A DNA stretch of 64,000 bases from Quillaja saponaria (GCA_029379385.1 CM055607.1:15996001-16060000), one strand, 5' to 3'. Positions 9,570 through 22,669 are shown, numbered from the stretch's first letter. The notes: generated from the letters alone by a model not told the origin. A program made the numbers and translations.

Positions 9570-12130
9570 CTCTTTATTGGTGCGTTCTCATTTTTATTTT
9601 TTGTTATCAGTTTCTCCTCTAGTCTTAGGTTGATTAATTCCTCTATATGTTCATTAAAATAGTTTCTTCTTTCTTGTGTTTGTTTTACCACTGTGGCAAG
9701 CACATGATTGACATTTGAAGGTTACCTAAAACAACCATATGATTTCAAAATTATTTAGCTCTTGCATAATGAATGTGTTTAAAGCAGTAACAATAGGTAT
9801 GGGCAAACCAAACTGAGTCCAGAACCTTCAGGTTCTTAGAATAGAGAAGAAGTATGGACCTGACAGAAAGATAGACATATGGTAGCGCCTGTATTTGCCA
9901 TCATTGGTATATAGATCAGCATGATCTGACTGCCGGCCTCCTAGATGTGAATCACTAGAGTTTGAAACATACTAGATGCACGTACGAGATTGAGTAGTAA
10001 ATTACTTGGGATAAACATGAGGAAGCTGCAAGAACAATCCATAACTAATAATATAATTAACTAAGGGACCAGTCTATTTTTCTTTTCCTTGTACCCTAAA
10101 AGAAAAAAGAAGACCCTGGTAATCAACTTTCCACAGTTCCACCAAAGAACCATTATAAATCATCAAACAAATTAGTAGTCACATTTTGGAAAGCTAATTT
10201 GTTAAGAAAGAAGATTACACACACATACTAGAATAAGTTAAAAGACATAGAAAAGCATGAAAACCAGCCTCTGTTTTTAGCCAAACAACCTGTGCATTTC
10301 TGTTCAATTAGAAACATGGTAAGTTGCTGTAATGTTGATGTTGATCCTCTCATGCATCATAACAATTGCAATGTTCTACTAAGAAAGCTTGGCTAAAGCT
10401 TTTGGGGACTCTTGTTATTCCGTGTGGAGTTGTGTCACATAAGAGTGAGTGGACTTCACATGAGATCAGTTTTCTTTTTTTTCTTTTTTATTTATTTATT
10501 TATTTTTTTTGTGGAGAGTTTCTGCGCATGAAATAACATAGCAATTCTCAAACTTTTTACTTCATTTACATAACTACAAAATTTGTGAACACAACTCATG
10601 AGGTTGAAAGGAAGAGTTGCCTATAACATTTTGTGGTCCCCTAAGTTAAAAGTTAAAACTCAACCCTAAAGAAAAAAAATTATTAAACCCCTCTCTATGC
10701 TCACTTGTAGGGTTCAATGCCACTTATGGACTATAATAATGTAAAAATTCATCATTAGCCAAGCAAGGAATTGGTATTATGTGAAATCATTAAGACTGAC
10801 CTCATAACAAAAGTAATTGAAGGTAAGGAGGTCTTAAAGGCTTCCAATGTTCATCAACTTATGGCCTTAATTAGCCTTAGCCTGGTTGAAACTTGAAACA
10901 CCTTCTTCGTCCTTTTTAGGACAGGAACGAACTCATTGACTTGTGGGTCACCTAGTTCTCTCTTTCTAGCCAATAGAATTGTGAGAAGTTAAAGCTAGTA
11001 GGATGACAAAAATTTCTAAGGCTTCACGTGTGTTGGTCCATGATACTCCACGATCAGTCACCTACTTTGTTTCTCTACAGGTTAAGTAATCATCTCTCTG
11101 TTTGTTTGGCTGGTAGATAAATAAGGTTCGTTACCATTCTGCATAATTGGAATTATAACCAAATGTATATGATGATGGATATTCATGAGGCCTTTTACAA
11201 CTCTGCAGGGTGACCATGAAAAAATCCAAATTTTCTTAACTTTCTTTAGAAAAGAAAATTTAATGGCTGAATCAATATAATTTAAAGGAGTAACTTCTAA
11301 ATATAAGTCTATTTTTCTTTTGTGTGGAATAAGTTAATTAAGAGGAGAATATAGTGGGTAGGGGACAATCTGAATCACTAACACTAATTTCTTTAATTCA
11401 GTCAGCAGCACTTCCTGTGGTTTCCTAAAAAAATTAATGAAATATTTTCCGCTATATGCTGCCACCTGATTGCTTGGTTTTACTCTTACTTGCTCCTCAA
11501 ACTGTTTTTATATCCAACAAATTATTACTGCAAGTGTCTTATAAATTTGAGTATGTGTTCTGCTATAATATATAAGCTTTGGTTGGAAAATCTGAACTTC
11601 CAAATCTGAATTTGAGTATTAGTTCTTCTACCATGATATTTAAAGGTATGCTTGTCAAAATTTAAATGGATATATACCCTGTAAGACCCATAACCATATT
11701 GAGGTTAACTGACAACTGCCACAATAATAGTTATAATCACGCTAGAAGCCTAGAATTGCTTTCTTTCTCAAGTATCTCATCTATATCCGTAATGTATCTT
11801 GTGGAAGAGATCCTGAATCTTACATGCATCAAATAGTTAACAAAACTACATTACTAAGGAATATGGGAAGTCAAGAGACTGCCTCCTGTCAGGATAATGG
11901 TAGATATAAAGAAATCTGTGGAACTTGGAAAGTTGGAAGTCACTGCATTTTGTTGCCTTTGGCCAAGATTTGTCAACCTTAATTTCATCACACTTGGCTA
12001 TTGAAAACCTTATTTATTTTCTGGTTGAGCTCAAGGATAAAAAAGACATAAATTTTTTAATTTAATGAAACGAAACTGCTGGTTAGTGGTTACAGAATTT
12101 CTGCAGAAGTTACATATGTCTTTCAGAAGA
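9570..12130. other. No recognisable feature
   Basis: AT-rich sequence with a T/ATTT low-complexity run near 10472-10510. Reading frames are short and show no family similarity that I can identify on either strand. Confidence 0.5.
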
Positions 12131-12149
12131 GGAGAGTTAAGAGATAAAT

Positions 12150-12352
12150 TGATCATGTTCCAATTTGCACAGATAACAAGGCCAGCAAGGTCGTGGTGAA
12201 AGGAAAGGCAACAGACCCTATAAAGGTGGTTACAAAAGAAAAGTGGTAGAAAAGTTGCGCTAGTTTCACCTTGCCTAAACCTGCTCAAGATAAAAAAGAG
12301 GAAACTGAGGCACCCAAGGAGGAGTTGAAAAAAGAGGAGGTAATAATTATAC
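12150..12352 (+). pseudogene. Remnant of a HIPP (heavy-metal-associated isoprenylated protein) gene
   Basis: HIPPs are plant metal-binding proteins built on HMA domains. Across shifting frames the plus strand reads TDNKASKVVVKGKATDPIKV, then QKKSGRKVALVSP, then LPKPAQDKKEETEAPKEE. This is the end of an HMA domain, the linker after it and the start of the lysine/glutamate-rich region typical of the family. Two frameshifts (near 12229 and 12271) break it, and the metal-binding CxxC part of the HMA domain is absent. A GAGGTAATA sequence at the end (about 12339) could be an old splice donor. No further exon is seen before the CACTA remnant. Confidence 0.65.
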
Positions 12353-13345
12353 TTAATTCATTCTTCATTATCACTTTTATTTTTATTTTTTTTGTCTAAG
12401 GTAAAACACGAGATGATAATATGTAGAACTGTATGAGTAAGATATTTAAGTGATAAAACTACATACTAATCACTATTGAAATCTACTTTTGCTTGAGATG
12501 GTGTGGGCATTTGTGAGTGCTTGCATTAAGCAGCATGGAAAACTTTCCTTCCCAAAGGCAAAATGTTGTTTTGTTGAATTTCCTCTGCGTTTATTTTACT
12601 TGCTTGCCTAGTTGTGATTATTGATTGAATTGACCAAGAATGTATACTTGCCGTTTTTGGTGTAGCTTTTGTGTCCCTAACTATTTGGGCCTTGGGTTAT
12701 TTATGCCTTTTATACTTGAAAATGTTGTAATTATTAAACAATTTTGTGTCCCTAATAATTTGATTCATGAAGTTGTTATATAAGAGTTAAGATGTGTTGA
12801 TATAGATGTTAATTAGATCATGTTCTTAGAAAAATTAGTGATTTAGTTAATATTTTAACGTTTTGCAAACACTCAAAACTTAGATTTCTGTTAAATAATC
12901 GTTTCTAATCACAATTCAATTATGTTGGTCTTTATCATTAAGTTTGACAACATCAAATTACCATTAATTAATGAATCTTGAATTGAGACAGTTTGAAAAA
13001 GCGACACATATCATTTACTACATTAATAGTTTAATTCGGTATTCCTTTAGTTTAAATTTTGGTTTCATTTTTCTATGTTCTCCGAGTGCATACATAAACA
13101 CAATGTAATTATGTGTCTATGTCGTGTACTCAGGAGATCATGAGGAAATCCTATCGAAATTTTTCCAAGTTAGAATGAAGGGTTGAGCTATTATTGGAAT
13201 GAGTGTGTTGTTTTTCTAAATGAAATATGATCATTTTACTCTTAAGAATGAGTTAAATTTGTTAGAAACCACGCACATATTATTTATTTACCTAAAATTT
13301 GAAGTTCAAGTGATTAAAAATTCGTCTTTTGTGTTTAATCCAAAA

Positions 13346-14598
13346 ATGTTGCCGGATCATAGTTGGATGTCTAATCGGAAGAATTCTGTTGGGATAATCG
13401 ATGAATTTAAAGATAGTGTTGAAGAGTTTATAAATTTTGCAACTGAGAAAAAAGAATTGTGAATGATAAAGGACTTCTGTGGTGTCCTTGTATGGTCTGT
13501 AAAAACAAAAAGTGGAGGGATCTGTTTGAAATTTCAAAACATTTGTATAATAAGGGTTTTAAAGATGGATATTTAAATTGGACATTGCATGGTGATGAAT
13601 TTTGGGTATTCAGTCCAGCATATTTTCAACCCGAAAATTTCAATGGGTTGTGTGAAATGACACGAAACATAGAGGAGTGGTAACATAAGTTTGTGGCTAC
13701 TATGAAAACTCGAAGTTCAATGCTAGAGGCTAGTGTTCATGTTGGAGGTTCATGCACATTTGTTCAACATAAGAAAGTTATGGTAAACAAATTATTTAAT
13801 TTAACAATTCATAATTTCTTAATATTATTTATATATTTATATTATTTTGCAGGAAAATGAGCTGAATCGACCTGTTTGATACAAGGAGTTGTTTGATTGA
13901 CGGCATAAGAGAAAGACAAAAGAGTTTCTTAATGTTCACGAAACATTAGCGTAAGTGTTAACTTTAAAGTATGTGACTTCTTTTTATACTTAGAGAAATT
14001 TATATAACTTTAATTTGTTATGGTTTATAGGAAGGGTATTCGAGTACAATTACTAAAAAATATGGAGAAAAGGAAGTTTCTTGTCCTCTCAACCAATTAT
14101 AGATACCAAAGCATGGTTGGGTACTACTGATCAGCCTAAGAAAGGTAAATTTGGTCGTACTCGTGACTCTTGTTATTCACATTCCTTGTCTTCGGCCAGC
14201 GTTAGCTCACACCCAATTGATTCATCATCTAGTGCACTTCTGTCAAAAAACACATTTTGTAAGTATCATACGTGCAGAGATTCACATTGAGATTCAAACA
14301 CAAAATCAAGAATTGCGTATTTATTTTGATAATGCACTAAAAATTGTTGTGGAAGCGATTAGAAAGATGATAACTTCTTCTTCTTGGTCGTCTCGGGTAC
14401 GTGGGCATAAGAAAAGGAAAGAAAAGGAAAACGTCGACCAAAAGTTGTAAGTCTTGTTTCAATTATAAAAAATAGAAACTAATTAAATTATATAAATTTA
14501 TTTCTATAAACTTATTTTGATTTACTTATTAAGATGAAAATGTTGAAGATGAAAATGATGATTATGGATCGGATAAGGATTTTAGTGATGATGATTAG
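13346..14598 (+). pseudogene. CACTA (En/Spm-like) transposon gene remnant
   Basis: Begins with a transposase-associated domain (Pfam Transpos_assoc type): DHSWMS, then VEEFINFA, a short frameshift near 13459, then LLWCPCMVCKNKKW and NLWT-like LNWTLHGDEFW. After an apparent intron a piece of Transposase_24 (Ptta/En/Spm) follows near 13858-13960 with ELFD, KRKTKEFLNVHETLA and two stops. Further exons carry EIQTQNQELR-like coiled-coil sequence (14280-14450). The last exon is an acidic tail ending DFSDDD with a stop at 14596-14598. Stops and frameshifts rule out function. The DDE transposase (TNP2 type) is not present. Confidence 0.75.
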
Positions 14599-14824
14599 GA
14601 TGTAGTTTTTTGCTTAGTTTTTGGACATTGTTTTACTATCTTTTAACTTAATTTTATAATATATTTTGCTTTGTTAAATATTGAATATGTGTTAAAAGTT
14701 TGTTGAATTGATGTATTTTTTATTTTTTATTGTTAATGGGTTGTGTGTCAAATGTTCAAAACAGGTTGTAAAATATGGAAAAATGGATTAAAATGTACAA
14801 ATATTTTAAAAACTGTTAAAATTA

Positions 14825-15400
14825 GCGACAGATTAGTGACGATTTTGCAACTAAATTTATATATTGCATTTTCAAATTAGTGACGGATTTGTGATGAATG
14901 AAATTTATGACTGAATGGGAAGTTCTCAGTTCCAAAATTTGTGGTTGATTTGCGATGGAAGTGAATGATCTTAATTATCGACGAATTTGTGATGGAATTG
15001 AAAGTTCTCAATTCCAACAGAAGTTAATAATCTTAATTAGTAACGGATTTGTGATGTAAGTTAATGATCTTAATTAGCGACTGATTTGTGACATAATTGA
15101 AAGTTATCAATTCCAAATTTGTTGTGGATTTGCGATGGAATTCAAAGGTTGTAGTTTCAAATTTGCAACCAATTTACGATTGAATTGCGATGGAATTTGC
15201 TATCGCAACTTAATGACGATCATGTTTGATTCTTTTGATGATTTAAAATGGCATAACGACCGAATATTTTTGTCGCTATATGTTTAGGGACAAATTTGCG
15301 ACAGGATTAATTTTGTCACAAATTTGTGACGAACATAAATCGTTGACCAAAATCAATTTGCAATAGACTTGTGACAAATTATGTCTGTCGCAAAATAGTG
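14825..15400. repeat. CACTA subterminal repeat array and 3' terminus
   Basis: More than ten degenerate direct and inverted copies of a motif around GACGGATTTGTGACG or TTTGCGATGGAA, the arrangement used as transposase-binding subterminal repeats in CACTA elements. The array ends at AAAATAGTG (15392-15400), whose reverse complement starts CACTATTTTGCGACAG, a credible CACTA terminal inverted repeat. It belongs to the transposon gene just upstream. A matching 5' terminus was not found. Confidence 0.75.
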
Positions 15401-16557
15401 AAATTTCAGATTACATATAAAAATATGAGTCACTCATCCTAATGCCAGTTGATTGATTTTAAGAATGAGACTCTAACAAATAAAATTAAAAGGCTAAACT
15501 TGATGCAACTAAAATTGAAGCCAAAGAGGAACTCATAGGTTGCAATTAGAATTAAAAAACTGATGTCTGGGTATCTATAAGGGTGATGAAGAATCGAGAT
15601 GGGAAATGAGTGTTCTCCCCATTTCTTTCACACGCTGTTTAAATAGTTACACTGCACCTGGTGTTATTTTTCTTCATAACTTGTAGCTTATTATATTCAC
15701 CCATATGTGATTTGAATTACATAATTTGAAATAGCAGAGGAAACTAGTAACACAGTATCGCATTATAAAGATAAAACCACTTATATTTAAAATTTCATTA
15801 GATGTGTTTCAAATCAATTATGCATGCTCAAGTACATACATATGAGAAACACGCAAGATTGAAAAGGTAACAATAATTAGGATTGCTACTAGAATCAATC
15901 TCGTAAGATTCCATTGAAAATGGTCGCCACTTGCAAATGCATATTCAATCAAATCAAGAAAATATGAAATCCGATTGATGCAATCCTCATATTTCCTTGG
16001 ATAAGTCTTTTAACAATATGGAACATGGATTCTTTGAAATGGGAATGCTTTATATCTCTTCCAATTTACTTATTCATTTGTGTGTACACCTAGCCATTTG
16101 TTATTGTATTCATGATAATATATTGTTTCTATTTCTTGTTTAATTTATTGTTGCCTTCACATTCTAACCAACCCTCTAGATCAAAAAGAGAATCAATATA
16201 ACTTTTCATGATCATTGTTATTATGCAATTGTGGCTGACAAAACCACATGGTTCATTTTGAATGTCCAAAAAAAGGCTTGAAAAAAATATATTTGACATT
16301 TTTGAAACACTACTTTTGGATCACCAAATATGAAACCTATATTTTTATGTTTTTTTTTTTTTTTTTTGTATATATTTTGCAGTCTATGAAAATTTTGATT
16401 TTGCATTTGATATAAAAAGTATCTTGAAACCCCATAAACATGCATCTATAGAAATTCGATTGGCTTGTGTTACTTAGTTAAGCCACTACTTAAATCTCGC
16501 TAGCTTCATCATTCTTTCGAAATGTTATATCATATGTAGTAAATTCATCATTGATAT
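15401..16557. other. AT-rich flank with no clear gene
   Basis: No coding signal is supported. A T17 run lies near 16352. The part near 16460-16560 has weak similarity to 33750-33850, which fits the idea that this flank and the 33.6-34.4 kb region are diverged copies of one sequence. Confidence 0.4.
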
Positions 16558-17129
16558 TTTCATTACAAGAAGTGACAGTATTTATGTTTGTCAGTTGCAG
16601 AAGCAGAAGGTACGAATGCAGATGCAGTAAACCATCTACGTTTGCATCCAGACGCAGACACACAATTGCAGTAAGCTATTTGCGTTTATATCTAGATGCA
16701 GACACATAGATGCAGTAAACCATATGTGGATGCATCAAGACACTGAAAAATGTAGATTAAACATACATAATTAGTTTTAATTTTTTAATTTTTTAATTTT
16801 TTTGTATTTGCATATGGCAGATGCAGATTATCCTAAACGCGAACGCACATGGAATAAATAATTCTTTTGTATTATCTTCTTATTTATTTTGTAATTTTGT
16901 ACTTATAAATACCTGTATAAAAGTATATTTATATTTAAAATCTAAATTTGATATAAATAAAAAAAATATTGTACAAAATTCATTGTAATAATAAATTATT
17001 TACAAATATTATAGAAAAAACAATCTAATAATCCTAATTAGTTTTCATCGTCTCGAGCTTGCTCGTTATCTTGACTAAGATGCGAAGACATGGATGTAGG
17101 AGATGCAATATGAAATCAAAATAATTAAG

Positions 17130-18245
17130 TTATAAGTAATTATACTTAACCTGACTTAATATGCATTTAAGTTAAAACGTAATGTAACTTAGAAAAATTA
17201 AGTATATTTTTTTTGAAGGTTTTGCCTTGAAACTGTAATTTTGTCTTAACATTCGAACCATTGATCCAAAATGCATTTTGTTTCTTCCTACATGTCTTAT
17301 TCATCCTCACAGTCGTGTCATACTTTTAGAATCCAAAGCAAACTTATATTTGACTATTTACCCACCCAAACCCAGAGTTACAAAGCTTTTGGCTTGAAAC
17401 TATAACATTGACATAATATCTTAATCGTTGATCTAAATAGCATTATGTTTCTTCTTACAAGTTTACTTGTCTCCATGGTCATGCCGGTACTCCCGGAATC
17501 CAAAATGGACATGTAGTTGATCGTTTTGTCCCCCGAATCTAGAGTTACAAACTTTTGTCTTGAAATTGTAACATTGGCATTATATCTTAACTGTTGATCC
17601 AAATGAAATTTTGTTTCTTCCTATAGGTCTTATTCATCTCCACGGTCATTTCAGTACTCCCAAAATTTGAAACAGACTTGTATTTGACTGCTTTTCTCCC
17701 CAAACCCAAGTTTTCAAAGTTTTTGCCTTGAAACTAAGTTTGGCCTAATATCCTAACTGTCGATCCAAATGGATTTACATTTGTTCATATAGGTCTTATT
17801 CATTCTCATGGTCGTACCGGTACTCTCAGAATCTGAAACTAATTTGTACTTGATTATTTTGTCTAGAAACTCAAAGTTTGACTTAATATCCTAATCGTTG
17901 ATCCAAATGAAATTTTGTTTCTTCTTACAGGTCTTATTCTTCCCCACGGTCGTGCCGGTATTCTTGAAATTCGAGACAAACTTGTATTTGACTTATTTAC
18001 CCTTAGAACCCAAGTTTTCAAAGTTTTTGTATTGAAACTAAAAGTTTGGTCTAATATCCTAACCATCAATTCAAATGGATTTCTGTTTCTTCCTATAGGT
18101 CTTATTCATTTCCATGGTCTTGCCGGTATTCCCAGAATTCGAAACGGATTTGTATTTGATATTTTTGACTCCCGAGCCCAAGTTTTCAAAGTTTTTGCCT
18201 TGAAACTAAAATTTTGACCAATTATCCTACAGGTCTTATTTAGAG
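17130..18245. repeat. Tandem array of a ~165-bp unit
   Basis: Successive units each contain the ordered phrases GATCCAAATG, TTTCTTCCTA, GGTCTTATTCAT, CACGGTCRTGCCGGTA, CCCAAGTTTTCAAAG and TTGCCTTGAAACT. The GTCTTATT anchor falls at about 17294, 17461, 17637, 17793, 17931, 18099 and 18233, so spacing is 134-176 bp with internal deletions in some units. Units differ by roughly 15-25 percent by eye. The short open frames in it are repeat artefacts. Confidence 0.85.
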
Positions 18246-19030
18246 TTTTTACCTTGTATAAGCCTTCTTTTGAATGCATTGAAATATATATGTAATAAGC
18301 CTTCCTATCAATGCATAATTGGATCATGGTAATATTTGGATGTAATAATTTTTATATGGGAATAATAATAATTAATTACCTATATAAATTGATAAAAAAA
18401 TTTTCTTGAAAGGGATTGTATGTGGTTATGGTTTAGAAGCTTTTTGTTTTATCGGGGCTTTCATTTTTTTATTTTATATTCAAATTTTGTTACTTAAGGC
18501 ATTTGGAATGATATATTTTAAGGTTTTAAGGCATATGAATTAATTGTTATTGGACCTAAACTCATTAGTATTTATTATTAGATAGAATTAAGTTGTTATG
18601 ATTTGTAATTTATCTATTTAGCTATTTGGATCTTTTATTAGACTTAATTAAATTAATATTTTCAAGGTTGCATGGATAAAAATATTTTCATGATTTTAAG
18701 GCATTTGGATTTTTAATTGGACTTAACTCATTAGGATTTATTTAAGAAAAACCTTCACACTTGAGAAATTATAAATATAATTAATATATAAGAGTTTGGA
18801 CAAACTAGACACCAGCTAAATTATGTTTTTGCTTAATTTTTCAATCATTAGTGCTAGCATAGAAGGAAAAATTTCATTTCAATTACAAAATGGCATGTGT
18901 CACTTATAAGTATATATTTGTAGTCAATAAAATGATGCAACATATAAATATGACATCATTATTATCAAGAATATTTCAAATAAATCAGTTACATGGCTTG
19001 GTCAATGAGACATTGCCAAGTGTCAAACAA
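18246..19030. other. AT-rich stretch, probably including the LTR start
   Basis: Contains no gene that I can see. The 5' LTR of the gypsy element must begin somewhere here or just after it, but its TG boundary could not be placed because the other LTR lacks that part. Confidence 0.4.
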
Positions 19031-19236
19031 CTTTCTTCAAAATTCCTATAAAGAGAGGGCTCCTACATTGATTTGAGGGGATCCAGGAGGGAGGACTAGA
19101 AGAGGAAGGACCAAAGAAAAGAGCAAGAAGAAGAAGAAGAATAAGAAGAATAAGAAAAGAAAGCTTCAAAACTCTGCAGAAATCAAGTCCCAGGACTTTG
19201 TGGAACTTCAAGCCTTCAACATCCAAAGCTTTCAAG

Positions 19237-19638
19237 ATAGCTTCCTCAACAAGACTTCAAGCATTCGACAAAAAATTCCCAGAGATCTATAAACAAACAC
19301 AAAGCTTAGAGATTCAAATCAAATTTATCATTAACTTTAAATTGATCAAGATCAAGCTCCACGAGAACTCGTCTAATAATTCAACCTTTGTGATCAAGCT
19401 CTACGCTCACGAAGAATCCACAACTTCCAATCAACCAAATCCATGATTCTAAGATCAAGTTTTGAAGCTCATAGGTCGTCAACAAACTCAGAGATCAAGC
19501 CAGAGATATTTATTCTTGTCATGTAAAGAATAATTAAAATAAAGATTGTACTTTATTCACTGATACATATTAATACAAATATTATTTTGTACATATTTCT
19601 TGTTATTTATTTTACAGGCTTGAAATTTATGTTTATCA
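19237..19638 (+). repeat. 5' LTR (part matched by the 3' LTR)
   Basis: About 400 bp aligning with 22072-22463 at roughly 80-85 percent by eye, ending GTTTATCA. The true LTR starts further left, before the TATAAA near 19051 and the GAA-rich run at 19120-19160. Confidence 0.75.
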
Positions 19639-20099
19639 ATTTGGCATGCCCGAGACATCTCTGCCTCTCATCTCTTTCTTTGTCAAAAATCACTACATCG
19701 AAAATCATCAGATCTCATGGCTTCTATGAAGAATCAAAGCTAATAGGAATATCAAGGTTGCTACTAAGATCATCAGATTTGTTATTGACTCCATCAGTAA
19801 TAACCAAACTGTTAGCATGGAATTTATTGCACAAGATAGCTTGGTGGCCTATCCATCAATTGATCTTGATAAAGCACGACCTTTAATCACTCTGGATTTC
19901 CTATCAACAAGAAAGGTAGGCAACTCTGTCAACAAGATCGTGTCTGGGGGCAGTACTTTGTGTTGCAACGAGAAACTTTATACATCCAACATTGTTCATA
20001 CTGGAACGTTGCCTGGGAATTTGAATAACAAGACTATGGATGTGTCCACATATCCATTCTCATTTCCTGACATTATGCTTGTAATGGTGATTGAAGCTT

Positions 20100-21540
20100 T
20101 AACTGAAGAAGAGATAATAATGGAATTAGAGAAAAATATTTCACTTCTCACTAAAACTGTTGAGGATCAAGATATCTAGATTGTAATCATCTCGAGTAAG
20201 TTAGAGATACAAAACAATGCTAATTTAAGTGATCAAAACCTAAGTTATCTTGGTGATCCAACTCCAAACAACGTCATTGTTGACAAAGGAAAGAAGCAAA
20301 TTGATAAGCCAGAAACTTCTCAACAAACTTTAACCTCCATTGCATCGCTCATGGTGCAACAGTTGCAGGATATGATAATCAAGATAATCCGATAATTATA
20401 TGGAGGATCATTGAAAAGTTTGCTTATGTACTCAAAACCATACTCGAAGCTGATCGACATCATAAAGATGCCCTATGGGTATCAACCTCTGAAGTTCAAC
20501 CTGTTTGATGGAAAAGGAAACTCCTAAACAACATGTTACTCATTTCATTGAAACTTATGAAATACTGGGACTCAGGAATATCTTCTTGTCAAAAAATTTA
20601 TTATGATATCTTGGAGGAACTGTATTAGATTGGTACATAGAATTGGAGCCTAAATAAATTGACAGTTGAGAGCAGCTTGAACGAGATTTTCTGACTAAGT
20701 TTTATGGTACTCGTTGTGCAATCAGTTTAATAGAGATCACTAACACTAAACAATGGAAAGATGAACCCGTTATAGATTTTATCAACAGATGGAAAGCCTT
20801 GACTTTAGACTGCAAGGAATGAATTTTAGAGATCTTTGCTATTTAAAGGTACACACAAGGAATGCATTGAGGACTTCTATATATTCTGAAGGGGATCAAA
20901 CCTCGAACGTTTGAAGAGTTGGCAACCCGAGCACATGATATGGAGTTGAGCATAGCAAGTCACAGAAATCACAATCCTCCAATGCCTGACCAGAAAAAGG
21001 AAAAGAAAATTATTGAATCCCCAAGAAATCAAACGATGGATTCAATGGTTATAAGTGCTGCGCAGATTAAAATATCATAAAGGAGCAAAAAGGAACTAAT
21101 CCAAGCCGATTGCCAATAAGAAAGGCATCGTAAAACGAATAAATATAGAAAAGAAAAGAAATATCCTTCTTGATGATGACATCTTGGACATGTTAGACCA
21201 ACTGCATGAATACAATCTCATGAAGCTTCCGAATTGTAAGCGGCTTAAGGAAATTGGAAAGATCAATGATCCCAACTACTACAAGTATCAGCGGGTTGTT
21301 AGTTATCCTGTGCAGAAATGCTTCATGTTTAAGGAGCTCATCTTGAAGCTTGTAAAAGACAAGAAAATTGATATAGACATTGACAATGTTGCAGAGACTA
21401 ATCATATTGTTTCTAAAATAAGACCAAGAAAGTGCAAATCAAATTCACATTTGGTCGCTCACACTATGCCAACAAACACTCCTCAAAGAACGAAGATTGG
21501 GTTGATTAGATTCGGCATTATGGAGATTGTTATGGTCTAA
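20100..21540 (+). pseudogene. Decayed gypsy gag gene
   Basis: The start is typical of one group of plant gypsy polyproteins (EALTEEEIIMELEKNISLL near 20089). Then come YSKPYSKLID and MPYGYQPLKFNLFDGKG (about 20420-20510), the capsid-type core with many stops, and finally MDMLDQLHEYNLMKLP and a KINDPNYYKYQRVVSYPVQKC segment (about 21184-21320) that resembles a CxxH...HxxxC knuckle with one C and one H replaced. At least four frameshifts and many stops make it non-functional. Confidence 0.7.
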
Positions 21541-22071
21541 CACCAAACTTATCAAGTAATAGATGACAATATTGAACAAGTGTACATGACTAGCTGCTTT
21601 GAAAACTTGTCAGAAGATGATGTTAGGATTCAAGCTGAAAGGCAAGATATAAAAGTAAAGAAAATACATCAAGTTTCAGTATTTGATTGTTTAGGAGAGT
21701 CCATTCATCTAATTTATGCTTTCAAGAGATTGGGCATGTCAACCAAAACATAATGCAAAGTTAAAAGATTGGTCTTTGATAGGTTGAAAGTCATAGATGT
21801 GTTAAGGAAAAAACCTTTACATCAAAGGAAGATATGCAAATAAAAGCTACAACACAAAGAAGATGTCGAAAGTTGTAGCTCAACTACATCTCGCATGAGG
21901 CGTCCACAACTCTGGCAGTCTCCATGGAAGGCTCACTTAAGGTGAAACAACACATCATCGTGCATACTAGAAATTCCAGTCAAGTACCACCAGTTGATGG
22001 GGGTAATAGATCAAGCTTGTCTACTCCTGAAGCCAGGGTTGTGAAATATTATTGATCCCAATGCAAAAAGT

Positions 22072-22463
22072 ATAGCTTCCTCAACAAGACTTCAAGCATT
22101 CAACAGCAAATTCCTACAGATCTCTAAACAAGTGCAAAGCCTAGAGATTCAAATCCAACTACACATCGGTCGAGATCAAGCTCCACGGCACTAGCCCAAG
22201 AATTCAACCTTCGTGATCAAGCTCTATGCTTGCGAAGAAGCCATAATTTCTGATCAACCAAATCCATGATTCTAAGATTAAGCTTTTGAAGCTCTTGGGT
22301 CGTCAACAAAATCGGAGATCAAATCAAAGGATATTTATTCTTTTAATGTAAAAAATAATCAAAATAGAGATTGTACTATATTTACTAATACATATTAATA
22401 CAAATATTATTTTGTGCACATTTCTTGTTATTTATTTTACAGGCTCGAAATTCATGTTTATAA
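22072..22463 (+). repeat. 3' LTR, truncated at its 5' side
   Basis: Matches the end of the LTR at 19237-19638, including the TTATTTTACAGGCT terminus. The U3 part with the TATA box is missing. The final bases read GTTTATAA where the 5' copy has GTTTATCA, so the terminal CA is lost. Confidence 0.75.
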
Positions 22464-22669
22464 CTAAGCCCCCCCTGTACACTATAACTTCAATTCATCT
22501 CCTATCTAAATCATATATAATAATGTAATCCTAACACTTCATCTCTCATATATTCTAATCTATTCATAACTACACATGAATTATTCATTGTGTGAGTAAC
22601 TAATGTGTTATATTGAATGTTTCAAAGCTATATAGTTAGTTAGCTAATAATACAAATTAAGCAATGCTT

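Larger units (their letters stand above)
19040..22463 (+). mobile_element. Ty3/gypsy LTR retrotransposon, gag only
   Basis: Direct repeats at 19237-19638 and 22072-22463 are the matching parts of its LTRs. Both contain TTGATCAAGCTC-type phrases and end in a stretch close to TTATTTTACAGGCTYGAAATT. The 5' LTR has a TATAAA box near 19051 and is followed at 19641 by a TTGGCATGCCCG primer-site-like sequence. The interior encodes a decayed gag and no protease, reverse transcriptase or integrase, so it would depend on a related element. The 3' LTR lacks its upstream part, so the copy is also truncated. Confidence 0.75.

Noticed and set aside
12468..12490. CACTATTGAAATC as a possible 5' terminus of the CACTA element ending at 15400
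   Set aside because: Only the first seven bases fit the 3' terminus (CACTATTTTGCG), no subterminal repeats follow, and the flanking triplets differ (AAT versus AAA).
17378..18327. Several 68-100-codon frames on both strands
   Set aside because: They recur with the ~165-bp tandem unit and are by-products of it.
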